A DNA stretch of 64,000 nucleotides from Gossypium raimondii. Taxonomy: Eukaryota; Streptophyta; Magnoliopsida; Malvales; Malvaceae. Within the stretch, counting starts at the first letter, position 1, and each line of letters starts with the position of its first letter. The notes under the pieces were generated by a model that saw only the letters and a list, made by a program, of their open reading frames with translations, was not told where the DNA came from and ran no database searches. The stretch covers positions 32,893,733 to 32,957,732 of the forward strand of contig NC_068571.1 of the NCBI RefSeq assembly GCF_025698545.1. The letters are read 5' to 3'. A program made the position numbers and the translations under genes. This document shows, piece by piece, positions 1-12,678 of the stretch.

Positions 1-1200
1 TTTAATTTAAAATTAAATGATTTTGGGATGTTGATTTTGTATGAGATTTCTAACTTCTTAATTTGGTAATAAATTTTAGATTTTGTACTAATACAAATCC
101 TTGATAAAATTAGGATTGATCGCATTTATAATTTTGAATTTCATGACTATTGATTAGAAATATTTAACATTTTGTTTAGAAATTGATTTTGCTAGTGTGC
201 ATCTTGTGTTTGACATATTGCATTCTTATGACCCCAAAAATACTTACGTGATTTTTTAGTTTTGTGAAAACCTTTTTTTTTAATACAACGCCTAGAATTA
301 CCCATAACTCTTTCTCAACCCTTAAATACAAGTTATATAATCATGAAAAAAATTATAAATAATGAATTTATTTTTGTGTCCTCAATTTATCTTATATTTC
401 GTATAATTTTTCATAGTAATTATCTTTACTAAGTTGTTATTTTAATAAATGAAAAAAAATCAAAATTAAATCCTGTACTTTTAGTATATAAATTTATATC
501 ATAAAATTATTTGATATATTAGTAAAAATTAAAACTACATGTAATTATGTTATTGATATTTGAAAATTATTTATTTCATATTTTTAAAAATATTGATGAG
601 GGCAGATAATCCATCGGTTAACACATAAGAAAGTGCATGGATAATTATGAAAAATTGTGAGTTATTGAAATTTATTTGATGTATTTTTAATATTATTTTA
701 ATAATTTTATAATACTATTACATTGATTTATCAAATATTAATATTATTTATTAGTTTATATAACTTTTCGAAAGTTTTAAAATTTTTTAAAAAATTTATC
801 TGGAAAAAGCGAATATTGTAGGTTATGGTTAATGTAAATAATTTAACATTTTTAAATAAAAAAAAAAGATGAAAAATAGAAAGAAATAAAATATTAATAA
901 AGAAAGGTTTATGAAATCCAGGGGTAATGGTGAACACCTGTGCATGGGAGGACGACCGGTATCTTTCAGGTTACAGTGTTGCCACGCGGGAGCCAGGACG
1001 TACGTCCGTTCTACCAAAAAAGCTGTGAGAGAAAGGAACAACAATCTTTGGACTTGAAACTTTGAATGGTTAATATTGAAGTGAATCCTCCTGTTTTTTT
1101 TTCTTTACTTTTTGCTTCGCCATTTCCTTTTCTCTATGAAATGCGACCAAACGTAAAAGAAAACTAAATCACTGTTATTTCCCTACATTGATTCACGCAC
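1..1200. other. A+T-rich intergenic DNA upstream of the first gene
   Basis: No gene is supported here. The stretch is strongly A+T-rich with short poly-A and poly-T runs. A small G+C-rich patch near 930-1020 gives minus-strand open frames, but these lack any recognisable domain. The last 200 bases probably contain the promoter and transcription start of the DEUBAD gene. Confidence 0.6.
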
Positions 1201-1298
1201 GCACTCCTTTACTGTTCCCTTCTTTCCCCTTTACCTGAATTCTCGTTTTTGTTTTCTCATGCAATTTTGCTTCATCTCTTTCGCTTTCCTACTACTCT

Positions 1299-3412
1299 GT
1301 GAGTCTTCCTCTTTCTTTCTTATAGTTAAACATGAAATAATTCTTTAGCTGTTGTTATGCTTTGATCTCTGCTGCTTGCTTCTGTACTTGATAGCTTTTA
1401 ATGTTTTTCCCTTTTTACTGAAATTTCCATCTGTTTTATCTTATTTATCTCTCATGGTACTTGATTGATTTTCTCTAGATGAAGAATTTATGATCCTGTG
1501 TTGTAAATCTGTTCATTGTCTTATTTTTGCTGCCTTCTCTTTCTTTTCTTCTTTTCCCTTGACTGGAATGAACTGTGTATTAGATATGTATTTTGCACTG
1601 GCTTATTGTTGTGAAAAATGACTATGTTTATGCTGTCCTTGTTTGTTGTGGTAACTATGCTGCTGGTTTTGATTTAAGTCAAATTAGATTTATAATTGGG
1701 ATGTCATGTTCTTGCTCTTCTACCCTTTTTCTTTTCCCCTAAAAAAACTTTGTGCTTTGCAGGTACATTTCATTAGTGAATCAAGTTTTTGCTTCTTGTT
1801 TGGCATCTCCATATGACTATTCTGTAGACCAAATATCCTACTGGTTTCTATGGGCATAACAAAGATTTGCCCTTGGAAATCAGGGGATAATAGTTGTCAG
1901 GTTCACATTCCTGGCTCATTAGAAGATGAAGGCAAGGGAAAGGAAGATAACCCTGTACATGGGGCAGACTCGGGTAAGGATCTCGATGACTGTGACTTGG
2001 AGGGAATTAACTGTGAACTGTGCATGCTGGAAGGTAAGATTTGTAGTATACCGTATGAACTCTTTGATCTACCTGATTTGAGGGAGATATTGTCATTGGA
2101 AACATGGAACTCATGCTTGACAGAGGAAGACAGGTTCTGTTTATCAGCCAATCTTCCAGATATGGATGAATGGACCTTTTGGTTGACCATGAAAGAGCTC
2201 TTCGGTAGTAGTGATTTGTATTTCGGGAATCCCATGGATACATTTTTCAAAAGATTGAAAGGTGGATTTTATCCTCCCAAGGTTTGTTGTCTCAGAGAGT
2301 CCTTGCAGTTTCTTGAGAGGAGAAAATATTACCACACGTTAAGATCTTATCATGATAAAATGGCACAAATGTTCACAGACATGAGAAGGTTGTGGGATGA
2401 ATGTAGTGTGAGCACTGGTGTTGAAGAAAGACATTATATGTGGAGAACAAGGAGGAGTTGCAGGGATTCCAATTTGCTTGACCTTAATGCCGTACCAAGT
2501 GATGGATATCTGTTAAATGAGGATGCTAACTTAGATTCAGTCATGTGCCATTTGCCAAAGAGAATGAAGACTTGGGAAACTGTTAGTACAAAAAACATTG
2601 TTGCCAGTCCATCTGCCGATGGAATGACTATTATTGCTCCAAACTACAGCACAAAGGGTGTTCTGAAGGTTAAGACTTCCGGCAGTAATGCAATTCACAA
2701 CCACAATCAGAAGTTGGTTGTAGGTGACAAATCGGAACAATGTCTATCAGTGCCAAAGGTTCTGTTGAAAGCAGTAACCAAAGTTCCTTCTGTTCTTCCA
2801 CCGCTATCAAAAGTGTGCTCAAGAAGGTCACAAACAGCATTGCTTGTTGGTGCCCAAGTTTTACGGGACCCCAAACCCGAACGTACAATCTTGGGAAATG
2901 CAGGTTGTTTTAGCGGGTCATCGTTTCTATGGCAGAACATTGTTGGTAGCAAAATGAATCCTGAGCGATCTGGATGTATGTTAAATCACCAGGATTGTAC
3001 TTTCAGAAGCAAGGAAGTTGACTTTGCTGATTCAAAGAGACACAAATTGGGTGGTGAGAATTTGTGGAAGAACTTTGACGTGGGAAAGACGCACAAAGGA
3101 AATGGAGATCGCATGCAGGAAAAGTTTATGGCTTTTCCCAACCAAATAAAGACCCCAAGTGATTTTAATGTTGAAAATTCAGAGAAGACAAATAAACCTA
3201 GTGTTTCAAAGAGGCTTAAGTATGATCTTCCCCTTCCATTGACTTACAAGCGAAGAAAGTCTCAAGCCAAAAACACATCGGACCTCACCAATTCACTCAG
3301 AACAGGTATCGATATAAGAACTAGTAGTTCAAAAGAATCAAACCACCCTTTGGGGAACAGTGTAAATGCATTCAAGTTTAAATTCTTGGGTCCTATGAAC
3401 AGGGAAGCTTAA
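1299..3412 (+). CDS. NFRKB/INO80G-like DEUBAD-domain protein (520 aa)
   Basis: The coding region is one exon, 1850-3412. A 5'-UTR intron is likely from 1299 (CTCT followed by GTGAGT) to 1762 (TTTGCAG), so the feature begins at that intron. Residues about 68-182 match the DEUBAD domain of plant nuclear factor kappa-B-binding-like proteins: the block starts YELFDLPDLREIL, continues through the Leu-Pro-Asp-Met-Asp and FGNP segments, and ends near a basic RRKYYHTLRSYHDKM stretch. The C-terminal two thirds is polar and Lys/Ser-rich with basic clusters near RRKSQAK, which suits a nuclear protein. Human NFRKB is an INO80 chromatin-remodeller subunit whose DEUBAD inhibits the deubiquitinase UCH37; the same role here is inference. 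The protein is much shorter than full NFRKB and lacks its later domains. A polyadenylation-like AATAAA lies near 3456. The reading frame is intact. Confidence 0.8.
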
Positions 3413-4000
3413 ATAGCATGTCGAGGAACAAAAATGTAATTACCTCCTTGGTATAATAAAATCCATTTCTTATGGTTCTAAACATAAATGCCTCCTTTGT
3501 TACAGGCTCCCACTGAATGTATAAATCAGGTATATATTGCAGAAAGGAAGTGATACGATCTGCTTTCATTTTCTAATGGTATGTAACAAAAAAGAAATTG
3601 GGTTATCGGTTCTAACCTAAGAAAAAGATTTAAGCAAGATGCAATCTAATTGCCAAAGTTGTTTGTTACTTTTGTGTTCAAAAGAAGTGGAAATAATAGC
3701 CTATGGATTTATAATGCTCTTGCGAGTAAAAAAAAAAAAAATCCAAAATTAACGGTGATTGTGTATTTTTTATATGACATAATAGTTGGATTATTTTTTT
3801 AGTATATAAAAAATCGAGAAGGGATTGTATGAAAATGTGATTCATCGTTATCCTATCTCTTTTCAATAGGAGGAAAAATTGAAAATCAAAAGAAAAATCT
3901 AATTTGTCATTGTTTAATACAATCTTTTCTAACGAAAAACCTAACACCTCTTTTTAAAAATATATCAAGTTTCTTATGCATTACTAAAAAAATTAATACA
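3413..4000. other. 3' UTR of the DEUBAD gene and intergenic DNA
   Basis: The first 100-200 bases are probably the 3' UTR. The remainder is A+T-rich with poly-A and poly-T runs. I see no gene. Confidence 0.5.
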
Positions 4001-4004
4001 CCAT

Positions 4005-4170
4005 TTGATATCTAAATTTAGTTTTAATGTTAAATTTAGTACTTGAGTTTTTTTGTCTCAATTTAATACCTGAATTTGGCTTCAATCTCTAATTTGGTAC
4101 CCAGTCTAAATAAAGAAAAAACACTTGAGTATCAAATTGAACATTAAAGCTAATCTTAGGTACCAAATTG
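4005..4170. repeat. Short foldback (MITE-like) repeat
   Basis: The left arm at about 4017-4056 (TTTAGTTTTAATGTTAAATT and on) is an imperfect reverse complement of the right arm at about 4114-4156 (TCAAATTGAACATTAAAGCT). The arms enclose about 60 bases. It has the size and layout of a plant MITE. I could not fix its ends or a target duplication. Confidence 0.45.
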
Positions 4171-4371
4171 AATATTGAAACCCATTTAAAAAATAAAAAT
4201 TTAGTAAAAAAGAAATGGTTAGTTTGGCAGCTGTTTGAGCGAGAAATGAAAAGACCGGGTAATCCTGAGCCGTTAGCTAACTGCTTCGAACTCTCAGTAA
4301 TTCTTAATGACATAACCCACTCTCCGATGAAAACCTGAAACCTGACTCTGGTTTCTTCATCATCCCAATGC

Positions 4372-4377
4372 TATAAA
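4372..4377 (+). promoter_or_regulatory. Candidate TATA box of the AGPase large-subunit gene
   Basis: TATAAA lies about 940 bases before the start codon. A 5'-UTR intron could bridge the gap: a possible donor is GTATCT at 4436 and a possible acceptor is GAGCAG at 5171-5176. The leader would then be about 200 bases. This promoter is inferred from sequence alone. Confidence 0.4.
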
Positions 4378-5319
4378 GCTCACTGTTGGTGTCTTTCACA
4401 GGGAAACCAAATCTTCCCATTTTTTCTCTATGGTGGTATCTTTCTAACTGTTAAAGTTATTGATTGTTTTTATTTATTTATTTCTTCTCTTTTGATTATA
4501 GAAGAAGAAACAATTTGGTTATAAAAAATGGGTTTTCACGATATAATATTTGATTTATGCACATGTAAGAAAGAAACCTGAAGTGGGGGGAAACCGCTTA
4601 TATTTTTTAAATGTCCGTAATGAGCATATTTTTTTTATAAAAAAATATTATAATTAGCTTATAAAAATGGTAAAGGCTTTTATTCTACGTGTTTTAGGAA
4701 TCTCGAAAACTTAAACTGGGTTTTTTCTTTGGAGGAGAAATAAAGTCGGTGATGATGGGTATTCATCTTGTTCTTGGAGCCATTCCTTGCTCCATTTTGA
4801 GGCAATTTTTATATATTTATTTCATTCCTTCTTCTGTGCTTCTAAATTCTAATGTTGACCCTATAAAGGAGGCATTAATTTGTCTCGATGGAACTCATCA
4901 TGTTTCATGTAATTAAATTTCCCATTATAAGAGAATCAAGGCAGATTTTTATTATTTCATTTTTATAATGTAATTGTTTAATTTAGTAAGAATGTGTAAG
5001 CTCCTCTTCAAGCTTTCTGCTTTATATTTTATGATCTAGATAGCATAAAATGTTATGTGGTCGGCTTCTGCTTATTTTTAATCTCGAGATTGGGAACATT
5101 GGTATCCAAATTTAGGTAAGCAATGTTCCATTTCTCAAGATATTGATTTTTCTTACTTTTTCATATTGTTGAGCAGTCATCAAGATAACAAAGAAGAGCA
5201 ACAAACTGAACTGAACAAGTGTCAAGAAAAAGGCTTGTTCTTTGAGCTTTATATTCTTTCCTTAAACAAGAGAAATCTTTAATAGTAAGAATTTCTGTCT
5301 AGCACATCGCAACCAAAAC

Positions 5320-8300
5320 ATGTTGGGTTCTTGCTGTGTTCCATCATCAAAGCTGCCACCATCCCACCACGACAAGATTCTGTCATCTTCATTCTTTAGT
5401 AATGCAGTGGGAATTGGGCAATGCAACAGTGCAATTTCTGGTATTCGGTTCGGAAAATTCGACATTTCTAGGAGGAAATGTTCTGCAACCAAAAGATGTT
5501 CCACCTCTGCTGTTCTAGCTGATGTTACCAAAGACTTCATGGTAACTTCCTTCTCTTTTGTGCGTTATGCAGATTCTTAAGTTGGCAGTTCTCTTTTGTG
5601 TTATGATCATTGAATTCGGGTGTTTCTCCAATCCTAAACGTGCAATCCAGGCTTTCCGGGCGAACATTTATCCGAAACATGAGGCAGATCCCAAGACTGT
5701 TGCCTCTATCATATTAGGGGGTGGAGCTGGAACACGGCTCTTTCCCCTTACTGGAACAAGGGCCAAGCCAGCTGTAAGCTAAGTTGACATGGTTTATGCC
5801 ACCTTTAAATTTTTTATTAGATTTGGCTAAATACTTGTAACATTTGTTTTCTTTGATACACTACACGATCTATTAGGTTCCCATTGGGGGATGTTATAGG
5901 CTGATCGATGTCCCAATGAGTAACTGCATCAATAGTGGGATTAACAAGATTTACATCCTCACCCAGTTCAATTCTCAATCTCTAAACCGCCACATTTCTC
6001 GGACTTATAATTCGGGCAATGGTGTGACCTTCGGTGATGGGTTTGTTGAGGTAGGTTGAACAATTCTGAAGTTGTAAGATTAATCTTCTGGAACCAGATC
6101 AACGTTCCAAACTCTGTTACTGCATTATTGCTGGTGGGTTAGTGAGGATGATTGTATAACGTGGAACTTTCAACATTTCGTTAAAGAGATTAAACATTAT
6201 GAGACCTCTCATGTCTCTCGCTCTCTGCTACATATGCTTCTAATTCTGCTCCTTGTTTTGCCTACATATGCTTCTAATTCTGCTCCTTGTTTTGCCTTAG
6301 GTATTAGCAGCTACACAAACATCAGGTGAATCAGGAAAGAAGTGGTTCCAGGGTACAGCAGATGCTGTAAGACAGTTCATATGGCTGTTTGAGGTATGAC
6401 AAGCTTGTATGTCCTTTTTTGTTTTTTTTAGATTTTCCTCCTTCCTAATTGATCTGTGCTCTACAAGTCATAAGATAAGTGTGGAAGAGTTTTATGCTAC
6501 CTTGTGATATGTATATTATACATCAATTCTTGAGTTCACCAATTTTGTGTAAATTTGTGGTAACCATTGCAGGATGCTAAACACAGATATATTGAGAACA
6601 TTCTGATATTATCTGGCGATCATCTATACCGAATGGATTACATGGACTTCCTGCAGGTGAACTACAGCTGCCCACTTGATTCTTCACCTTGCAATTTTGT
6701 CTTTTACATTAATTCGTAGGCCTTATTAATGTCAATTTCTATTGCAGAAGCACATTAATTCTGGTGCTGACATATCTGTTTCATGTCTCCCTGTTGATGA
6801 AAGGTAATTATAAAACAGATAATTTAGAAAAAAAAAATTATTGCTCAGTTACAGTAATGATTTTAGAAACTGTATATTTTAGAAACTGCATTGTCAGAGT
6901 TGACATTGAGTATTGTCCAACAAATTGTTTATCAGTGACCGAAGAATATGAACAACAAATTGTCAGGTTTTTAGTTAACTTTTCTGGCCTGGTCTAAGAT
7001 TATATAGTACCTGTAAAATGAACTGCAATACAAGAAATTGGTTCAAACATATCTTTCGCTTTTACTTTTTCCTGGTTAAATAAATTGTCTTCTTATCCTG
7101 CAGTCGTGCCTCTGATTTTGGATTGCTGAAGATTGATGAAAATGGACAGATTAGGCAGTTCCTAGAGAAACCTAAGGGTGAAAGTTTGAGGTCAATGGTT
7201 GGTACTTGTCCTTTGTTCTAATGCATAAATTTTGTTTTAGCTCTTAACTCTTAAATTGATTATTGATACTTCTAACCGTAACAGCAAGTCGATACAACTC
7301 TTCTCGGATTAACAGCTCAAGATGCAAAGAAAACACCATACATTGCATCAATGGGTATATATTTATTCAAAACAGATGTTCTACTGAAACTACTCAGGTA
7401 ATGAAGGCTTAAGCTGCAAAGGATCTACCATAAACTGCTTCAATGTTCTGATTTGATTCAATTAGGAAAGATATACTATTATTGTTCTTCTCAGATCAAC
7501 AATGCATCATGTTGTTTAAGAGATGATTGTTTTTATTTTAGATGTGAAAGATGGACCATTTTGGTGTATATGGTGGTAATCTTAAGTTTGTGCAGCAACA
7601 AGAGATGATCTTTCTATGTATTATTTTTGCTTCTTCAGGTGGCATTATCCAGAAGCCAATGATTTTGGATCTGAAATCATTCCAATGGCTATGAAAGATT
7701 ACAATGTTAAGGTAGAGTATCAAAAGATAATCAGGGATCACTTTTACTTGAAAGTTAAAACTTGCCATTTACAATTTGTTCGTAGTGGAGCCCCCAAGTT
7801 TAAGTTATTTGTACATGGCAGGCATATTTGTTTGATGGCTATTGGGAAGATATTGGAACCATAAAATCCTTTTTTGATGCAAATTTGGCCCTCACAGATA
7901 AGGTAGTCCTCTTTTCAACTATCCCTGCAGTTATTCCTTATCCGACCGTGTTAGGACTTAACAAGCTGCAACTTGTTGTCTCCATGTCCAAAGCCCCCCA
8001 AGTTTCACTTCTATGATCCCCTAAAGCCAATCTTCACCTCTCCTCGGTATCTACCTCCATCAAGAATAGAGCAGTGCCGGGTAATAATTTCGTTTTGAAT
8101 TCGAGTCTGATTAATTGGCATGGCTAACTCGATTCATATAAATATAATGATCATGAAGTTACCCTTGCTTCTTGTAGGTCGTGGACTCCATAATTTCACA
8201 TGGCTGCTTCTTGAGAGAATGCAGTGTCAAACATTCCATCGTGGGAATTCGCTCAAGATTGGAATATGGGGTGGAGCTGAAGGTAACTTTCACATTTCTG

Positions 8301-9157
8301 ATTCATTCATTCATAAGCTTCCTATAACTTCATAGCATTATAGCTCTTACAATCCCTTAACCTTGGGTGGCGAAATTTCATCTTCTACACAGTTGCATCA
8401 TATCATGTCATATCATTCCTCTTACTACCAGTTTAAATCCTCAAACTTTGAGTATGACCACTTTTAATGGAACCAATGGAAGCAGCCAGCAGCAAATCTC
8501 TTAACTTAAATGAGAGTTTTCAGGATACATTGATGATGGGTGCTGACCATTACCAAACTGAGGCAGAAATAGCATCCTGTATATCAGAGGGCAATATTCC
8601 ATTAGGCATTGGCAGAAATACTAAAATCATGTAAGTTTCCTTTTAACGGTGTCTTCACAGATACATACTATGAGAGAATCTTATATGATATGATATGCAT
8701 TACAGTTACAACATTTAGGTCTTAGAACATCTTAGTTTTAATTTCTTTATGATGCTTGCTTATTGCTACTTTTGTCCTGCAGGAATTGTATAATAGACAC
8801 AAATACAAGAATTGGAAAAAATGTTGTCATTGCAAACAAGGATGTAAGCATTGTTAATCTATTGGATTAATTTGTTTGACTGAAATAAAGTTTAAATATC
8901 CAATTGTAATTTTTTTTCTTTAAAGTACAAAATCATCCCAAGATATATTGTTCGGGGACTAATTTATGTATTAGCATTTTTTTTTAATTGATTATGCTTA
9001 TGTGGTTGATGGCTATAGTATTTATATTGTTTTTGTTTTTTTGGATGAACTGCAGAATGTGGAAGAGGCAGATAGACCATCTGAGGGATTCTATATTCGA
9101 TCAGGAATTACTGTAGTGGTAAAAAATGCTGTAATTAAGGATGGAACAATAATTTAG
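5320..9157 (+). CDS. Glucose-1-phosphate adenylyltransferase large subunit (AGPase), 524 aa, 15 exons
   Basis: AGPase makes ADP-glucose and pyrophosphate from ATP and glucose-1-phosphate, the committed step of plastid starch synthesis; large subunits pair with small subunits. Exons: 5320-5541, 5651-5773, 5877-6050, 6301-6393, 6573-6656, 6748-6803, 7104-7197, 7285-7397, 7639-7711, 7822-7902, 7994-8080, 8178-8282, 8524-8630, 8783-8843, 9056-9157. All introns are GT-AG and all phases close. The first ~70 residues are Ser-rich and basic, like a chloroplast transit peptide. [12 protein letters not shown] (residues 97-108) is the nucleotide-binding loop; [10 protein letters not shown], the sugar-phosphate motif EKPKG and YWEDIGTI follow; the C-terminus is the hexapeptide beta-helix domain ending GTII. 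The pattern most resembles APL2-type large subunits (from memory). R103 and K113 are both present, as in catalytically able subunits. No break was seen. Confidence 0.95.
6228..6295 (+). repeat. 34-bp perfect tandem duplication at the 3' end of AGPase intron 3
   Basis: Two identical 34-base units (6228-6261 and 6262-6295) start CTACATATGCTTCTAATTCT. They stop five bases before the exon 4 junction at 6300/6301. The unit carries pyrimidine-rich sequence, so the duplication doubles the likely polypyrimidine and branch-point region. Confidence 0.95.
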
Positions 9158-9662
9158 TACTTGTTTTTATCAGCGGGAAAAATATGAATAAGTTGTTGGT
9201 GAGGTTGATTTATTGGGAGATGCAGTGTAAATTATTCCATTAATTTGTTTTTTAGAATTTTATTTTGCCAAATGATAATATTACGGAATAAATAGTGGGG
9301 CAATTTAGTCTTATATTTTTTGAATATGAGTAAATAAGTACAATTATCTATTTATATTTTTATTAACGAGCCAACATAACATCAACTCAGTTGTGAAATT
9401 ACTAAATTACCTTTTGATATATGTTATATCTCTACCCAATAATCACACATGGCAAAACATGGTACAATTTGATAAGGACCCCCTCTTTGGATGCGACCTA
9501 TGAATAAACCTTAGATTAGGATTCTCTGGGGTGATCTTCCATTCAAGACCATTTGCGACGAACCCTCTAATCCCACTTGAGCCTTCTCAGAAACCATCCG
9601 CTACAGGCCCTCCATGGGGACCATTAAGGCGTAACAATCTTGTTTAACCTTAATAAGGAGAA
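9158..9662. other. AGPase 3' UTR and intergenic DNA
   Basis: The start is probably 3' UTR, with an AATAAA-like signal near 9287. The rest shows no gene. From about 9470 the sequence becomes less A+T-rich and may already belong to the adjoining repeat. Confidence 0.45.
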
Positions 9663-10005
9663 TGTTAGAGCAAGACCACACAGTACTACACATGGTGGCA
9701 ATTGACATGTAACAACCCTACCACCTAGTCGACAACTGGCACGACCAAACAAGGGGTACATTCTATATATACCCCAGAGCATGAAAGACAAGGGATCCTT
9801 TCTTCCTCCCCAAGAAAACCTAAGTGTTTCCCAAGTATCTCCCCTCTTTTTCCTCCAATCTCTCCTCCTCTCCTCTCCTCTCCTCTCTTTTCCTCTCCTC
9901 TCCCAATCTCCAATTCCAACTCTCTGTCTGTCATAGGTGAATCGACTTCCAATCACCACCATCTTCTCCTCCCTAACTCTCCCTTGTTGAACACTTGTAT
10001 AAACA
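9663..10005 (+). mobile_element. Candidate short LTR of a decayed Ty3/gypsy- or TRIM-like element
   Basis: The block starts TGTTAGAGC and ends TATAAACA. It has a TATA-like CTATATATA near 9764 and a long pyrimidine tract near 9840-9905. It is followed at 10006 by ATTGGTGCGG, which resembles the primer-binding region after plant gypsy LTRs (normally TGGCGCC). No second LTR and no target duplication were found, so this is a tentative call. The 137-residue minus-strand frame here reads through the pyrimidine tract and is not credible as a gene. Confidence 0.35.
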
Positions 10006-10849
10006 ATTGGTGCGGTAAATGTGGACCGAACCACCATTGCTCATTCTTCCACTGTTATCCCTGAGAATTTTGCAAACCCAAACTAAAAAATCCTTTCAAC
10101 CTAAGCATAAACACAACAAACTACACAAGTCACTAATCTGTCGTAATTTGATATCTCAAATTAGGCTCTCTTGAACGCTTGATGAGTTTGTCAATAAAAT
10201 CTCCATTTTTATTTTATTTATTTTCTTTTCCACCACAACCATGAGCCACTAAACTCATCTAGCCGAAGGTTGTCGATATTCCTTAAAAAGGATTCTTGAG
10301 GCTTAGAGTCCATACTTAGCCTTCTTGCCGAGTATTCATCATTTCTCCGTACTACGGGGATGATGCTTCCGTCTATGTCCTTTAAGAAGTAAGCTTTTCA
10401 ACGTATGTAAAGGTGGCCGCTTTGTATGTTTTGGGAAGGTTGCACAGTCGGTTTGTTAGCTTACTGCGTCAGAGGTTGGCGAGCCCAATAGACAAAATGG
10501 CGCGAGATTCGTCATTGAGAAGTATTGATCTAGCATAAGACGATCCCACAGAAGCGATTGTTGGCTAGAGTCAGGTTCCACTAAATCGTAAGTCTAAATC
10601 CTTGGAGCTGGTAGTCGTAGGCGTCCTCTTCCACTATAACTGGCTTATTCGGTTTGGGAAGGATCATCTAAAGCCGAAGATTGAACCGAAGGCAGAACGA
10701 GACAACTGGAGGCTGAAACCTCCCATAAGAATTTCCTTTCTCTCAACTCTATTTTTAATTTCTCAAATTTTCGATTCAATATTCTTAATTCTATTTTTAT
10801 TTTATTTTTCGTTTCCAGATCCAAACCTTTAATTCTGTTATTTTCTTAA
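10006..10849. other. Probable non-coding remnant of the same element
   Basis: The base composition is more balanced than in neighbouring spacers and no frame shows a domain. It would be the leader or internal part of the element at 9663. It abuts the broken 3' end of the mannanase pseudogene exactly where that homology stops, so it may mark the breakpoint. Confidence 0.3.
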
Positions 10850-12184
10850 TTATGTCATTAGTTGCCAAAACAGCCCACCAACAAATGGTCCTCCCAACCT
10901 AGCACTATTGTACACATCATCGTATATCTTCTGGAAATACTTGTTTCTCTTATCTAAACTATACCCTTCTAACTTATAAGACTTCCCAAACTCTGATATC
11001 ACAATTGGTTTTTCTAGCACTGTATTAGAGTCCAACACATGAGATCCGATCCATTTTTCTACGAAAGCAAGTTTTTCCGCTTCGGTTTTATTTATCGATG
11101 GTAACCTATAATAAGATTAAAGGAAAAAAATAAAAAAAATTCCCCGCAATACTGGGTTTTGGAGAAAGACAAAGATAGAGATATTACCAAGACTCTGGGT
11201 AGAGATGAATAGTAGCAAACTCGATGTCAGGGATCTGATTATTGGCAATGAAATCTGTCCCATCGAGATTTGAATTTGGATTGTATTGTTGTCTAGATTC
11301 CCAATAAAATCCTTCCAGTCCTATTTCCAGTAAGTGTTTGTTGTCAATGGACTTCACATACGCAACCATTTCTTTTAATCAAACCTGTAAATAGAGAAAA
11401 AGGATATCATACCATGCAAAATTAGGTAGAAATGAAGAGACAGCGTGTAAAAACCTCAAGATTAGATCCAGTGGGGTCACTAGGGCAGCAAGGCTCGTTC
11501 TTGAGTTCCCAAGCAAGAATGGTAGGGTCGTCTTTATATGCTACTCTAGTAATCGTATTGTTTCTCGTCAGCACTGTCTACAATCATCATTATTTAACTT
11601 TTAAAAATTAAAGATCTTCGTCTCCAATTCAGGAAAGAAAGCGACAAGAACGTACCTTAACATGATTTTTATAGTACTCTTTGGTAAGAGAATCTATAAA
11701 AAAATCATCTTCAATTAGGTTGCGAATGTTACGATTAAGGTTATGATAGTGTTGATTTGCCCATTCAACATACTTATCTTTTCCTCCATAATCTTTCCAG
11801 TTATTCATCAAACTCAGAATCATGTAAATTCCCAACTTCCGAGCTTTGGCTATAACAAAGTCCAATCCCTAAACAATGACCACCAACCATCAATTTTATA
11901 ACCTTGAAAAGAAGTCAAAAGAAAATATTTATGTTAATTACCTTGAAAACCTCTTCATTACAAGGACCAGGAGAACTCTGAAGAGGCCTGTGATCACTAT
12001 CGTCAAAAGCCCAAATTCTTGCCGCATTCAGGGAAGTCTCGGAAGCTTTTTGGAAAGCATCAGTAACCTTGTTCCTTGTAGAATAATCAGCAGCAAACAT
12101 CATGGACCAATAAGAATTAAAACCATTTAAATATATAGGCTTTCAATTCACAATGAAACTAGTTCCTCTTGTTCCAACGAAGCC
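10850..12184 (-). pseudogene. Mannan endo-1,4-beta-mannosidase (GH5) pseudogene
   Basis: Five exons of a plant endo-beta-mannanase can be read on the minus strand: 12184-11942, 11868-11656, 11577-11455, 11384-11188 and 11105-10850, with plausible splice sites and consistent phases. The family cleaves mannan backbones in cell walls. Both catalytic glutamates survive, in [10 protein letters not shown] (acid/base) and VISEFGKS (nucleophile). Three defects show it is dead: an in-frame TGA at 12143-12145 where a Gly is expected before KPIYLNGFNSYW; a second TGA at 11379-11381 where the family has Trp before the KEM motif; and a stop at 10850-10852 right after LFWQLMT, so the last several dozen residues are missing. 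No signal-peptide exon is visible upstream. Confidence 0.88.
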
Positions 12185-12678
12185 GTTAAAATCAACCAAA
12201 CATCCAATACAACAAATCTATTTTAATGAAACAAACATACATTTGAGCTAGAATATTAACAAACATACATTTGAGGTTTTATTTTTATCTTTTCATTGTT
12301 TAATTGAGTTTATTTTATATCTATAAATCTATATTTTGCATTGTTTTGGCATATATTACAATAATTTATTTATAAATAAATATATTAAATTAAATATGTA
12401 ATATTACTCATTTATTAAGCTAGAATATTAACAATTATAAATTAAAAACAACCAAAAGCGAACAATTGATTCAAGATTGTGTTATAAAAAACAAAAAAAA
12501 CGAAGATTGAATAATAATAAATTAGCTTCCAAATCACATTAGTATTATATAACATTAAATTAATAATATTATCCAAGTGCATATTTAATAGTACACCACA
12601 TGATGACTACAATATTTGTTTGAATAATAATAAATTAGCTTAAAAATAGTAGAATAAAGATTAAATAAAAGATAATTT
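12185..12678. other. A+T-rich spacer
   Basis: No gene or clear repeat is visible. The missing signal-peptide exon of the mannanase pseudogene would be expected here, but I do not see it. Confidence 0.5.

Noticed and set aside
9624-10037. 137-codon minus-strand open frame
   Set aside because: It runs through a pyrimidine-rich tract of a candidate LTR; the Arg/Glu repeats in the product reflect simple sequence, not a protein.
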